Of a stretch of 64,000 bases of DNA, positions 46,425-55,190 are shown piece by piece. Source of the stretch: Streptomyces sp. NBC_00236 (GTDB taxonomy: Bacteria; Actinomycetota; Actinomycetes; Streptomycetales; Streptomycetaceae). A program made the position numbers and the translations under genes. The notes under the pieces are model-generated. The model saw nothing but the letters and a program-made list of their open reading frames with translations. It was not told the origin of the DNA and made no database searches. The stretch spans positions 1,922,001 to 1,986,000 of the forward strand of contig NZ_CP108100.1 of assembly GCF_036195045.1 (NCBI RefSeq), given 5' to 3'. Positions within the stretch are counted from its first letter, which is position 1. Each line of letters begins with the position of its first letter.

Positions 46425-47777
46425 TTACTGGTCCCGGTACATCTCGGCGACCAGGAACGCGAGGTCCAGCGACTGGCTGCGGTTGAGCCGCGGGTCACAG
46501 GCCGTCTCGTAACGCTGGTGGAGGTCGTCCACGAAGATCTCGTGGCCGCCGCCGACGCACTCGGTGACATCGTCACCGGTGAGCTCGACGTGGATGCCGC
46601 CCGGGTGCGTGCCGAGGCCCTTGTGCACCTCGAAGAAGCCCTTGACCTCGTCCAGGACGTCGTCGAAGCGACGGGTCTTGTGGCCGGACGCGGCCTCGAA
46701 GGTGTTGCCGTGCATCGGGTCGGTCACCCAGGCCACGGTCGCGCCGGAGGCGGTGACCTTCTCGACCAGCTCCGGGAGCTTGTCGCGGACCTTGTCGGCG
46801 CCCATCCGGACGACGAAGGTGAGCCGGCCGGGCTCGCGCTCGGGGTCGAGGCGCTCGATGTAGCCGAGGGCCTCGTCGACGGTGGACGTCGGGCCGAGCT
46901 TGATGCCGATGGGGTTGCGGATCTTCGAGGCGAACTCGATGTGCGCGCCGTCCATCTGGCGGGTGCGCTCACCGATCCACACCATGTGGGCCGACGTGTC
47001 GTACAGCTGGCCGGTCCGCGAGTCGACGCGGGTCAGCGCCGACTCGTAGTCCAGCAGCAGGGCCTCGTGCGAGGCGTAGAACTCGACGGCCTTGAACTCC
47101 GCCGGGTCCGTACCGCACGCCTTCATGAAGTTCAGCGCGTTGTCGATCTCGCGGGCCAGGGCCTCGTAGCGCTGGCCGGACGGGGACGACTTCACGAAGT
47201 CCTGGTTCCAGGCGTGCACCTGGCGCAGGTCCGCGTAACCACCGGTGGTGAAGGCGCGGACGAGGTTCAGCGTGGAGGCGGATGCGTGGTACATCCGCTT
47301 CAGCCGCTCCGGGTCCGGGACGCGCTCGGCCTCGGTGAAGGCGAAGCCGTTGACGGAGTCGCCCCGGTAGGTCGGCAGCGTCACGCCGTCGCGGGTCTCG
47401 GTCGGCTTGGAGCGCGGCTTGGAGTACTGCCCGGCGATCCGGCCGACCTTGACGACGGGCACGGAGGCCGCGTAGGTGAGGACGGCGCTCATCTGGAGCA
47501 GCGTCTTCAGCTTGGCGCGGATGTGCTCGGCCGACACGGCGTCGAAGGCCTCGGCGCAGTCACCGCCCTGCAGCAGGAACGCCTCGCCCTTGGCGACGGC
47601 TCCCATGCGGGCACGCAGCTGGTCGCACTCGCCCGCGAAGACGAGCGGCGGATACGACGCGAGGTCCGCGAGTACATCGCGCAGCGCCTCGGAGTCGGGG
47701 TACTCGGGCTGCTGCGCCGCGGGAAGGTCTCGCCAGGTGTTGCCACCGGCGACGGAGGTATTGGCGTTCACGGTCAC
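46425..47777 (-). CDS. aroH: Class II 3-deoxy-7-phosphoheptulonate (DAHP) synthase
   Basis: It condenses PEP and erythrose 4-phosphate in the first step of aromatic amino-acid synthesis. The 450-residue protein is of the plant-like class II found in actinobacteria, with LLQGGDCAEAFD, KPRSKPTETRDGVTLPTYRG, VWIGERTRQMDGAHIEF, PIGIKLGPTS and WVTDPMHGNT. GTG at 47777 (VTVNANTS) matches the start of the S. coelicolor enzyme as I remember it; the open frame extends 21 codons further. It stands alone, 3 kb from trpEG. Confidence 0.96.
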   Translation of the reverse strand: MTVNANTSVAGGNTWRDLPAAQQPEYPDSEALRDVLADLASYPPLVFAGECDQLRARMGAVAKGEAFLLQGGDCAEAFDAVSAEHIRAKLKTLLQMSAVLTYAASVPVVKVGRIAGQYSKPRSKPTETRDGVTLPTYRGDSVNGFAFTEAERVPDPERLKRMYHASASTLNLVRAFTTGGYADLRQVHAWNQDFVKSSPSGQRYEALAREIDNALNFMKACGTDPAEFKAVEFYASHEALLLDYESALTRVDSRTGQLYDTSAHMVWIGERTRQMDGAHIEFASKIRNPIGIKLGPTSTVDEALGYIERLDPEREPGRLTFVVRMGADKVRDKLPELVEKVTASGATVAWVTDPMHGNTFEAASGHKTRRFDDVLDEVKGFFEVHKGLGTHPGGIHVELTGDDVTECVGGGHEIFVDDLHQRYETACDPRLNRSQSLDLAFLVAEMYRDQ

Positions 47778-47927
47778 GGCTCCCACATTACGGGGTCGCG
47801 TCCACTGTTTTTCCGGGTGCCCAACGGATGAGACGGACACTCGGCACGGTCAGTGACGGGGGGCACCGTCGGGCCTGCTAGCGTCACACCTTTCTGAATT
47901 GAACAAGTGGACCACAGGGGTGGGGCT

Positions 47928-50708
47928 TTGAAGCGGAATCACCGCAGGGACCTCAAGAAGAGACGCTTGCTGTACGGAGTCGGCGCCGCAGTCGTCGCGA
48001 CGGCGACCATCGGCACTCTGGCCATGGCCTCGCAGGACACCGCGACCAGCGACGGGAAGTCCGTTCCGGCCTCCGCCGAGCTGCAGAAGCAGTTCGCGGA
48101 CGCGGCGTCCGAGTTCGACGTACCGCAGAGCGTCCTGATGGCGGTCTCGTACCGGCAGACGCGCTGGGAGAGCCACGACGGCGAGCCGAGCACCAGCGGC
48201 GCGTACAACGTGATGGGGCTGACCAGTGTGTCGCCCGACGACGTGGAGCAGCCGGACGACGACGAACGTCTGGCACACATGAACCTGAGCGGACGGCCGG
48301 AGATCGAGAAGACCTTCGACCCCGCCAAGGTGCTGCGCAGCCTGCCGAAGAAGAGCGTCGACACCTCCGATCCGCGGCTGCACACCCTGGACAAGGCCGC
48401 CGATCTCATCGACGCCGGCGCGGACGAGGTCCGGGACGACACCGAGGAGAGCATCCGCGCAGGCGCGGCACTGCTCGCCGAGTACCAGCGCGAGGCGACG
48501 GACTCGCTGCCGGACGACGCGGCCCGGTGGTATCCGGCCGTGGCGCGCTTCAGCCAGTCGCCGGACAAGAAGGGCGCCGACCTCTTCGCGAAGCGCGTCT
48601 TCGAGTCGATCAAGACCGGTGAGCGCGCCGTCACACAGGACGGCCAGGTGGTCACGCTTCCGGCCGCCCCCTCCATCGAGCCGGTCAAGCCGTCGAAGGT
48701 GCCGCTCGCCGCGAGCTTCGCGAGCACCACCGCGACCCCCACGCCCGAATGCCCGTCCGGTCTGAACTGCAACTTCGTTCCCGCCAGGACGTCGAGCACG
48801 GGCCAGCGCTCCTACTCGCCCGCACAGCGGCCCGCACAGGGCGTCGACATCCGCCAGATCGTGATCCACGACACCGAGGGAAGCTACGCGGGCTCGCTCG
48901 ACACGCTCACGAACCCGGCGACGCTCGCGAGCGCGAACTACCTGGTCCGCGCCTCGGACGGTCTGGTCACCCAGATGGTCGAGAACACGAACCTGGCGTG
49001 GCACGCGGGCAACTGGACCCTGAACATGCACTCCATCGGCGTGGAGCACGAGGGCTACGCCATCAAGGAGAGCAGCTGGTACAGCGAGCCGCAGTACGAG
49101 TCCACCTCGGCCCTGGTGAAGTTCCTGGCGGACAAGTACGGCATTCCGCTGGACCGTGAGCACATCATCGGACACGACGAGGTGCCCGTACAGCTCGACA
49201 GGTCCTCCAAGGACACCCACTGGGACCCGGGCCCCTTCTGGGACTGGAACCACTTCATGGGCCTGATGGGCGCCCCGACGGGCGCCGGTGGCGCCGGCGG
49301 GCCGGTCCAGGCGGGCCAGGTCGTCCGTGTGGTGCCGCCGTTCACCACGGCCAACCAACCGAAGCTGACGTACGGCACCAAGGCTGTCAGCGCGCGGCCG
49401 GCCAACTTCGGCTACCTCTACACCTCGCCGTCGACGACCGCGACGACACTGAGCGACCCCTATTTCACGGCCCTCTGGAGCGAGGGTTCGAACTGGGGCA
49501 ACAAGGTTCGCGCGGGCAGCAGTTACGTCGTCGCCGAGGCGCGGACCAACTGGACGGCGATCTGGTACGGCGGGAAGAAGGCCTGGTTCTACAACCCCGG
49601 CGGCCAGTACACCGTGCCGCTCGCCTCCTCCCCCAGCCTGGTGAAGGCCAAGGCCGGGGTGACGGTCCGGATCTACGGGCGTTCCTACCCGGAGACCGCC
49701 GCCTACACGGCCGCGGGCCTGGAGGCTCCTACCGACAACCCGGACTACCTGACGAAGTACACGCTCCCCGCCGGCCAGGCATACGTGAAGGCCGGCCCGG
49801 AGGTGAAGGGCGACGACTGGTTCGTCTCCGCCCAGCGGAACCTCGTCGGCACCACCGTCTACGTCCCGATCCGCTACAACCACCGCATGGCATGGGTGAA
49901 GGCGAGCGACGTCCAGACCAGCTCCAGCGTCGCGCCGGACCCCGGCACGAACCGCTACAACATCCTGGGCCGTGACGCGGCCGGTGTGCTCTGGCAGTAC
50001 CAGGGCACCGGCAGCCCCACGGTCCCGTTCCACGCCCGTTACCGGGTGGGTCCGGGCTGGCAGGGCTACAACACGATCACCGCGATGACGGCCCTGCGCG
50101 CCGACGGCACGGGCGACATGGTGGCCCGCGACAAGAGCGGCTACCTCTGGTACTACCAGGGCAGCAGCAACCCGGACCAGCCGTTCAAGGCACGCCTCAA
50201 GGTCGGCGGCGGCTGGGGTGTCTACAACGGCATGTGGGGCGCCCGCGACCTGAACGGTGACGGCAAGGGCGACCTGATCGCCCGCGACGCCTCCAACGTC
50301 CTCTGGTTCTACCAGGGCACCGGAACGCCCGCGAAGCCCTTCCTCGCCAAGACACGGATCGGCGGCGGCTGGGGTGTCTACAACACGCTGGTCTCCACCG
50401 GTGACCTGACCGGGGACGGCAAGGCGGACCTGGTCGCGCGGGACAAGTCCGGCGTGCTGTGGCTCTACAAGGGCAGCGGCAACGCGACCGTGCCGTACGC
50501 CACGCGCACCCAGGTCGGCAGGGGCTGGGGCGTCTTCAAGGACCTCCTGGGCCCGAGCGACCTGAACCGTGACGGCATCCCGGACCTGATCGCCCGGGAC
50601 AGCGCGGGCGTGCTCTGGTTCTACCGCTCCACGGGTGACATGGCGAAGCCGTTCGCTCCGATGGCGAAGGTCGGCGGCGGCTGGGGCATCTACAACACGC
50701 TGGTCTGA
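47928..50708 (+). CDS. Secreted N-acetylmuramoyl-L-alanine amidase with FG-GAP-like repeats
   Basis: A 926-residue exported protein. The signal peptide is KRNHRRDLKKRRLLYGVGAA then VVATATIGTLAMASQ. Residues about 45-220 resemble a lysozyme-like lytic domain (FDVPQSVLMAVSYRQTRWES). The amidase_2 domain (about 290-440) has zinc ligands in IRQIVIHDTEG and NMHSIGVEHEGYA, and near DTHWDPGPFWDW. An SH3-like part follows, then about five 48-residue FG-GAP/VCBS-like repeats (RDLNGDGKGDLIARDASNVL) to the C-terminus. TTG at 47928 is the best start (AGGGGTGGGG upstream); GTG at 47907 has no ribosome site. A cell-wall hydrolase. Confidence 0.9.
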   Translation: MKRNHRRDLKKRRLLYGVGAAVVATATIGTLAMASQDTATSDGKSVPASAELQKQFADAASEFDVPQSVLMAVSYRQTRWESHDGEPSTSGAYNVMGLTSVSPDDVEQPDDDERLAHMNLSGRPEIEKTFDPAKVLRSLPKKSVDTSDPRLHTLDKAADLIDAGADEVRDDTEESIRAGAALLAEYQREATDSLPDDAARWYPAVARFSQSPDKKGADLFAKRVFESIKTGERAVTQDGQVVTLPAAPSIEPVKPSKVPLAASFASTTATPTPECPSGLNCNFVPARTSSTGQRSYSPAQRPAQGVDIRQIVIHDTEGSYAGSLDTLTNPATLASANYLVRASDGLVTQMVENTNLAWHAGNWTLNMHSIGVEHEGYAIKESSWYSEPQYESTSALVKFLADKYGIPLDREHIIGHDEVPVQLDRSSKDTHWDPGPFWDWNHFMGLMGAPTGAGGAGGPVQAGQVVRVVPPFTTANQPKLTYGTKAVSARPANFGYLYTSPSTTATTLSDPYFTALWSEGSNWGNKVRAGSSYVVAEARTNWTAIWYGGKKAWFYNPGGQYTVPLASSPSLVKAKAGVTVRIYGRSYPETAAYTAAGLEAPTDNPDYLTKYTLPAGQAYVKAGPEVKGDDWFVSAQRNLVGTTVYVPIRYNHRMAWVKASDVQTSSSVAPDPGTNRYNILGRDAAGVLWQYQGTGSPTVPFHARYRVGPGWQGYNTITAMTALRADGTGDMVARDKSGYLWYYQGSSNPDQPFKARLKVGGGWGVYNGMWGARDLNGDGKGDLIARDASNVLWFYQGTGTPAKPFLAKTRIGGGWGVYNTLVSTGDLTGDGKADLVARDKSGVLWLYKGSGNATVPYATRTQVGRGWGVFKDLLGPSDLNRDGIPDLIARDSAGVLWFYRSTGDMAKPFAPMAKVGGGWGIYNTLV

Positions 50709-50729
50709 TCGTCTTCGGACCGGATCGGT

Positions 50730-50770
50730 GAAGGGGTCCGTTGCGCCCGTCGGGCGGAACGGGCCCCTTC
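50730..50770 (+). terminator. Terminator of the amidase gene
   Basis: A 19-bp stem with one mismatch and one wobble (50730-50748 with 50752-50770, loop GTC) 21 bp after the stop. It ends next to the trp promoter. Confidence 0.8.
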
Positions 50771-50787
50771 ACGCGTGCGACATGGGT

Positions 50788-50793
50788 TATGGT
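50788..50793 (+). promoter_or_regulatory. -10 element of the trp leader promoter
   Basis: TATGGT ends 6 nt before the ATG of the leader peptide, and there is no ribosome site between them. The leader transcript probably starts at this ATG. A convincing -35 is not visible. Confidence 0.55.
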
Positions 50794-50799
50794 TCGGGC

Positions 50800-50856
50800 A
50801 TGTTCGCGCACTCGACCCGTAACTGGTGGTGGACCGCTCATCCGGCGGCCCACTGA
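50800..50856 (+). CDS. trpL: trp leader peptide
   Basis: An 18-codon open frame, MFAHSTRNWWWTAHPAAH, with three Trp codons in a row, ending 23 bp before a terminator hairpin and 100 bp before trpEG. This is the standard design of ribosome-mediated attenuation: when charged tRNA-Trp is scarce the ribosome stalls on the Trp codons and the terminator does not form. I recognise this as the leader found upstream of trpE in other Streptomyces. Confidence 0.92.
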   Translation: MFAHSTRNWWWTAHPAAH

Positions 50857-50878
50857 TCGCGCGTACACAACGACGCAG

Positions 50879-50902
50879 AGGCCGCCCGAGGGGCGGCCTT
50901 TC
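50879..50902 (+). terminator. trp attenuator
   Basis: A perfect 9-bp GC stem (AGGCCGCCC, 50879-50887, with 50891-50899; loop GAG) followed by TTT. It lies between trpL and trpEG. The competing anti-terminator would use the region around the Trp codons and 50857-50878, which I have not folded. Confidence 0.85.
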
Positions 50903-50955
50903 CCATGTCCAGGGGCCGTTCCTCCCAGCTGATTCCAGTGGAAGGAACACCGCAG

Positions 50956-52899
50956 ATGTCACCGCACACCGCATCGCACACGATCGTCCAGAGGCTCCTC
51001 GGCGACGACTGCCCGCCCTTCGCCCTGCTGCGCAGGCGCACCCCCGGCCACGACCACGACACCGTCGAGGTGCTGATCGGCCGGGTCCACGAGGCCGACC
51101 GCCTCGCCGACCTCCCGGTGGGTGAACGGCCCACCCTGGCCCTGGTGCCGTTCCGGCAGATCGCCGAGCGCGGCTTCGACGTCCGCGACGACGGCACACC
51201 GCTGACCGTGCTGGTCGCCGACGAGACGTACGAACTGCCCCTCGACGACACCCTGGACGCGCTCCCCGCCCACGAGGTGCGGGTCGAGGGCGGCGCGTTC
51301 GACGTGTCCGACGAGGAGTACGCGGGCACCGTGCGCCGCGTCATCGAGGACGAGATCGGCCGGGGCGAGGGCGCGAACTTCGTCATCCGGCGGACCTTCC
51401 GGGGCGAGATCCCGGGCTTCGGCCGGGCGGACGCGCTGGCCCTGTTCCGGCGGCTGCTGGCCGGTGAGCGGGGTGCGTACTGGACGTTCGTCGTGCACAC
51501 AGGCGACAGCGGGTCCGAAGGACCCTCCTCATCGGGGCGGCGGCAGGCGACGGGTGGGCGGACCCTGGTCGGCGCGAGCCCCGAGGTGCATGTGCGGATG
51601 TCCGGCGGGACGGTCGTGATGAATCCGATCAGCGGCACCTACCGCTACCCCGCCGGGGGACCGACCGCCGAGAACCTGCTGGCCTTCCTCGGGGACCGCA
51701 AGGAGACCGAGGAACTCTCCATGGTGGTCGACGAGGAGCTCAAGATGATGTGCACCGTGGGCGACATGGGCGGGGTGGTGATCGGGCCGCGGCTCAAGGA
51801 GATGGCCCATCTCGCGCACACGGAGTACGAGTTGCGCGGCCGCTCCTCCTTGGATGTGCGGGAGGTCCTGAAGGAGACGATGTTCGCGGCGACGGTCACC
51901 GGCTCCCCCGTGCAGAACGCCTGCCGGGTCATCGAGCGGTACGAGTCCGGCGGGCGGGGCTACTACGCGGGCGCGCTGGCGCTGCTGCGGCAGGCGCCCG
52001 ACGGTACGCAGACGCTGGACTCGCCGATCCTGATCCGGACCGCCGACATCTCGGCCCGGGGCGAGCTGCGGGTGCCCGTCGGGGCGACGCTGGTGCGCCA
52101 CTCCGACGCGGAGAGCGAGGTCGCCGAGACCCACGCCAAGGCGGCCGGGGTGCTGACCGCGCTGGGGGTGCGGCCGGGGCGGCCGAAGGCCGAGGACGCC
52201 AGGCCGCGACTGGCGGACGATCCCCGGGTGCGGGCGGCGCTCGATGCCCGGCGCGACGGGCTGGCGCCGTTCTGGCTGCGGATGCAGGAGCGCACCGGCA
52301 CATTGTCCGGTCATGCGCTGGTCGTCGACGGCGAGGACACGTTCACCTCGATGCTGGGACATCTGCTGCGTGCCTCGGGTCTCGATGTGTCGGTGCGCCG
52401 CTACGACGAGCCGGGGCTGCGCGAGGCCGTCCGGGCGCACGAGGGGCCCGTCGTGCTGGGCCCCGGCCCCGGCGACCCGGGTGACGCGGCCGACCCGAAG
52501 ATGCGGCTGCTGCGCGCGCTGACCGCGGAACTCGTACGGGATCACCGGCACGGGCTGCTCGGGGTCTGCCTGGGGCACGAACTGATCGCGGCGGAACTCG
52601 GTCTGGACATCGTCCGCAAGACCGTCCCGTACCAGGGCGCGCAGACCAGGATCGATCTGTTCGGCCGCCCGGAGACCGTCGGCTTCTACAACAGCTTCAC
52701 GGCGCGCTGCGACGACGCGGCGGCCACCGAACTGGCGGCGCACGGCATCGAGGCGAGCCTGGACCCGGCGACCGGGGAGCTGCACGCGCTGCGCGGGGAC
52801 GGCTTCGCCTCGGTGCAGTTCCACCCGGAGTCGGTGCTGACGCTGCGCGGGTCGACGATCGTGGGCGAGCTGCTGGCAGGGCTTCCGGTACGCGGCTGA
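50956..52899 (+). CDS. trpE: Anthranilate synthase, fused TrpE-TrpG
   Basis: It makes anthranilate from chorismate and glutamine, the first committed step to tryptophan. The 647-residue protein joins a chorismate-binding TrpE part (about 1-430: VRMSGGTVVMNPISGTYRYP, EELKMMCTVGDMGG, ETMFAATVTGSPVQNACRVI) to a class I glutamine amidotransferase (about 455-647) with nucleophile GVCLGHELIAAELG and FHPESVLT. The Trp leader supports the tryptophan role over phenazine- or ADIC-type homologues. GAAGGAAC precedes the ATG. The N-terminal LLES motif that binds feedback tryptophan in other TrpE proteins reads LLRR here. Confidence 0.92.
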   Translation: MSPHTASHTIVQRLLGDDCPPFALLRRRTPGHDHDTVEVLIGRVHEADRLADLPVGERPTLALVPFRQIAERGFDVRDDGTPLTVLVADETYELPLDDTLDALPAHEVRVEGGAFDVSDEEYAGTVRRVIEDEIGRGEGANFVIRRTFRGEIPGFGRADALALFRRLLAGERGAYWTFVVHTGDSGSEGPSSSGRRQATGGRTLVGASPEVHVRMSGGTVVMNPISGTYRYPAGGPTAENLLAFLGDRKETEELSMVVDEELKMMCTVGDMGGVVIGPRLKEMAHLAHTEYELRGRSSLDVREVLKETMFAATVTGSPVQNACRVIERYESGGRGYYAGALALLRQAPDGTQTLDSPILIRTADISARGELRVPVGATLVRHSDAESEVAETHAKAAGVLTALGVRPGRPKAEDARPRLADDPRVRAALDARRDGLAPFWLRMQERTGTLSGHALVVDGEDTFTSMLGHLLRASGLDVSVRRYDEPGLREAVRAHEGPVVLGPGPGDPGDAADPKMRLLRALTAELVRDHRHGLLGVCLGHELIAAELGLDIVRKTVPYQGAQTRIDLFGRPETVGFYNSFTARCDDAAATELAAHGIEASLDPATGELHALRGDGFASVQFHPESVLTLRGSTIVGELLAGLPVRG

Positions 52900-52910
52900 T
52901 GTTCCCCGGA

Positions 52911-52946
52911 CGCCCGGGCCCCGGTGAGGTTCTCAGGGTCCGGGCG
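52911..52946. terminator. Possible terminator between trpEG and the dehydrogenase gene
   Basis: CGCCCGGGCCC (52911-52921) can pair with GGGTCCGGGCG (52936-52946) with one wobble, reaching into the 3' end of the convergent gene. Weak. Confidence 0.45.
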
Positions 52947-53937
52947 GTGCGGGGACCAGGACGTTCTCGCTGCGGCGGCCGGCCAGGTAGTCGTCGACGT
53001 TCTGGACGGTGGCCGCGATGATCTGGCCCAGGGCGTCCTCGGTGTAGTACGCCTGGTGCGAGGTCACGAGGACGTTCGGGAAGGTGACGAGCCGGGCCAG
53101 GGTGTCGTCGTCGACGCCCTCCAGGGACTTGTCGAGGAAGAAGAGCCCGGCCTCCGCCTCGTACACGTCGAGTCCGACGCCCAGGAGCCGGCCCGCCCGC
53201 AACTCCTCGACCAGGGCCGTGGTGTCGATGAGTCCGCCGCGGCTGGAGTTGATCAGGATCGCGTCGTCCTTCATGCGGCCCAGGGCGTCCTTGCCGATGA
53301 TGTGGTGGGTCGCGGGCAGCAGGGGGACGTGCAGGCTGATCAGGTCGGACTCGGCGAGGAGCTGTTCCTTGTCGACGTACCGCATGCCGAGCTCGACGCA
53401 GGCCGGGTTCTCCGCGACGTCCCAGCCGAGCAGATTCATGCCGAAGCCATGGGCGATACGGGTGAACGCCTCGCCGATCTTGCCGGTGCCGATGATGCCG
53501 GCCGTGCGGCCGTGCATGTCCCGGCCGAGGAGGCCGTCGAGGCGGAAGTCGAAGTCCCGGGTGCGGATCGTGGCGCGGACCACGCGGCGGTTGACCGCCA
53601 TGGCGAGGGTCCAGGCGAATTCGGCGACCGAGTACGGCGAGTACCAGGAGACCCGTGAGACCCGCAGGGCGAGGCGCTCCGCGACGTCCAGATCGATGTT
53701 GTTGAAGCCGGTGGAACGCTGGGCGATCATCTGGGTGCCGCCGGCCGCGAGGGTCTGCAGGACCTTGCCGCCCAGGTCGGCGTTGACACTGGTGGAGATG
53801 ACCTCGTAGCCCGCCGCGATGGGGGCGGTGTCCCGGTTGAGGAAGACGTCCAGGCAGCGCACCTCGTGCTTCCCGGCGAACGCCTTCTCGATCAGAGGCT
53901 TCTCGTCGGACTGCACACCGAAGGCCAGGATTTCCAC
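52933..53937 (-). CDS. 2-hydroxyacid dehydrogenase, D-lactate dehydrogenase type
   Basis: A 334-residue NAD-dependent enzyme. The Rossmann loop is AGIIGTGKIGEAFTRIAHGF, with the catalytic Arg in INSSRGGLIDTTALVEEL, Glu in DVYEAEAGLF and His in LVTSHQAYYTEDAL. The N-terminus and the motif RSTGFNNIDL place it with fermentative D-lactate dehydrogenases (LdhA) rather than phosphoglycerate or formate dehydrogenases. In an obligate aerobe it may handle pyruvate overflow. It is 114 bp from pfkA. Confidence 0.9.
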   Translation of the reverse strand: MEILAFGVQSDEKPLIEKAFAGKHEVRCLDVFLNRDTAPIAAGYEVISTSVNADLGGKVLQTLAAGGTQMIAQRSTGFNNIDLDVAERLALRVSRVSWYSPYSVAEFAWTLAMAVNRRVVRATIRTRDFDFRLDGLLGRDMHGRTAGIIGTGKIGEAFTRIAHGFGMNLLGWDVAENPACVELGMRYVDKEQLLAESDLISLHVPLLPATHHIIGKDALGRMKDDAILINSSRGGLIDTTALVEELRAGRLLGVGLDVYEAEAGLFFLDKSLEGVDDDTLARLVTFPNVLVTSHQAYYTEDALGQIIAATVQNVDDYLAGRRSENVLVPAPPGP

Positions 53938-53975
53938 GACGTCTCCTGTGACTGATGCGGGCGAAAGGCCCTGGG

Positions 53976-54006
53976 TGCGGGGCCCGCTCCGGGAGCGGGC
54001 CCCGCA
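53976..54006 (-). terminator. Terminator of pfkA
   Basis: A perfect 15-bp stem (53976-53990 with 53992-54006) begins 45 bp after the pfkA stop on the minus strand. Confidence 0.75.
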
Positions 54007-54051
54007 GGGCCGGTCATCGCGAATATACGGCCCGCTCCCCCGGCTCGCCGC

Positions 54052-55080
54052 TCAGCCGAAGAAGACCCCCACCTCCGCGTAGAGGGCCGGGTCGACCGTC
54101 TTGAGGCGGGCGGTGGCCTCCGCTATCGGCACCCGCACGATGTCCGTGCCGCGCAGGGCGACCATCTTCCCGAAGTCGCCGTCGCGCACGGCTTCGATGG
54201 CGTGCAGCCCGAAGCGGGTGGCCAGCCAGCGGTCGAAGGCGCTGGGGGTGCCGCCGCGCTGGACATGGCCGAGCACGGTGGTCCTGGCCTCCTTGCCGGT
54301 CCGGCTCTCGATCTCCTTGGCCAGCCACTCGCCCACGCCGGAGAGGCGGACATGGCCGAAGGAGTCGTGCGAACCGTCCTTGAGGACCATCTCCCCCCGG
54401 GCGGGCGCCGCCCCCTCGGCGACCACCACGATCGGTGCGTAGCTCGCCCGGAACCGGGAGGTCACCCAGGCACAGACCTGGTCGATGTCGAAGCGCTGTT
54501 CGGGGATGAGGATGACGTTGGCACCACCGGCCAGCCCGGAGTGGAGGGCGATCCAGCCCGCGTGGCGGCCCATCACCTCGACGACGAGGACCCGCATATG
54601 GGATTCGGCCGTGGTGTGCAGCCGGTCGATGGCCTCGGTCGCGATGTTGACGGCGGTGTCGAAGCCGAAGGTGTAGTCGGTGGCGGACAGGTCGTTGTCA
54701 ATGGTCTTGGGCACGCCGACGCAGGGGACGCCGTACGTGTCGGACAGGGTGGCCGCCACACCGAGGGTGTCCTCGCCGCCGATCGTGACGAGTGCGTCGA
54801 CCTCGTACTTGGCGAGGGTCTCCCGCACCCGGCGGACGCCCTGCTCGGCATTGAGCGGGTTGGTGCGCGAGGATCCGATGATGGTGCCGCCGCGCGGCAG
54901 GATGCCGCGCACCGCCGGGATGGAGAGCGGGACCGTCTCGCCCTCCAGCGCTCCGCGCCAGCCGTCCCGGAAGCCGATGAAGTCGTAGTCGTACTCCTGC
55001 ACGCCCTTGCGGACGATGGCGCGGATGACCGCGTTGAGCCCGGGGCAGTCGCCGCCCCCGGTCAGTACTCCGACCCGCAT
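54052..55080 (-). CDS. pfkA: 6-phosphofructokinase (group III, PPi-PFK-like active site)
   Basis: It phosphorylates fructose 6-phosphate. The 342-residue protein begins MRVGVLTGGGDCPGLNAVIR and contains TIGGEDTLGVAA and GVPKTIDNDLSATDYTFGFD. The two donor-determining positions read Asp (GGED) and Lys (PKTIDND), as in pyrophosphate-dependent enzymes, not GGDG and PGTIDND as in E. coli PfkA. Streptomyces PFK with this pattern has been reported as ATP-dependent, so the donor should be tested and not assumed. GAAGGGA lies 6-7 nt before the ATG; the frame is open far upstream. Confidence 0.93.
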   Translation of the reverse strand: MRVGVLTGGGDCPGLNAVIRAIVRKGVQEYDYDFIGFRDGWRGALEGETVPLSIPAVRGILPRGGTIIGSSRTNPLNAEQGVRRVRETLAKYEVDALVTIGGEDTLGVAATLSDTYGVPCVGVPKTIDNDLSATDYTFGFDTAVNIATEAIDRLHTTAESHMRVLVVEVMGRHAGWIALHSGLAGGANVILIPEQRFDIDQVCAWVTSRFRASYAPIVVVAEGAAPARGEMVLKDGSHDSFGHVRLSGVGEWLAKEIESRTGKEARTTVLGHVQRGGTPSAFDRWLATRFGLHAIEAVRDGDFGKMVALRGTDIVRVPIAEATARLKTVDPALYAEVGVFFG

Positions 55081-55190
55081 GAAGCATCCCTTCGCCGAAG
55101 TGAGCTCACTCAGCTCCACGCTAAGGGTGATCCAGGTCACTTCGGGATGGTCGGGACGGTCAATTCCCGCGCAATGTGCGGGTGTTGATC

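Noticed and set aside
47850..50033. Open frame of 727 codons on the minus strand opposite the amidase
   Set aside because: It has no recognisable domain; the plus strand has a signal peptide and zinc ligands.
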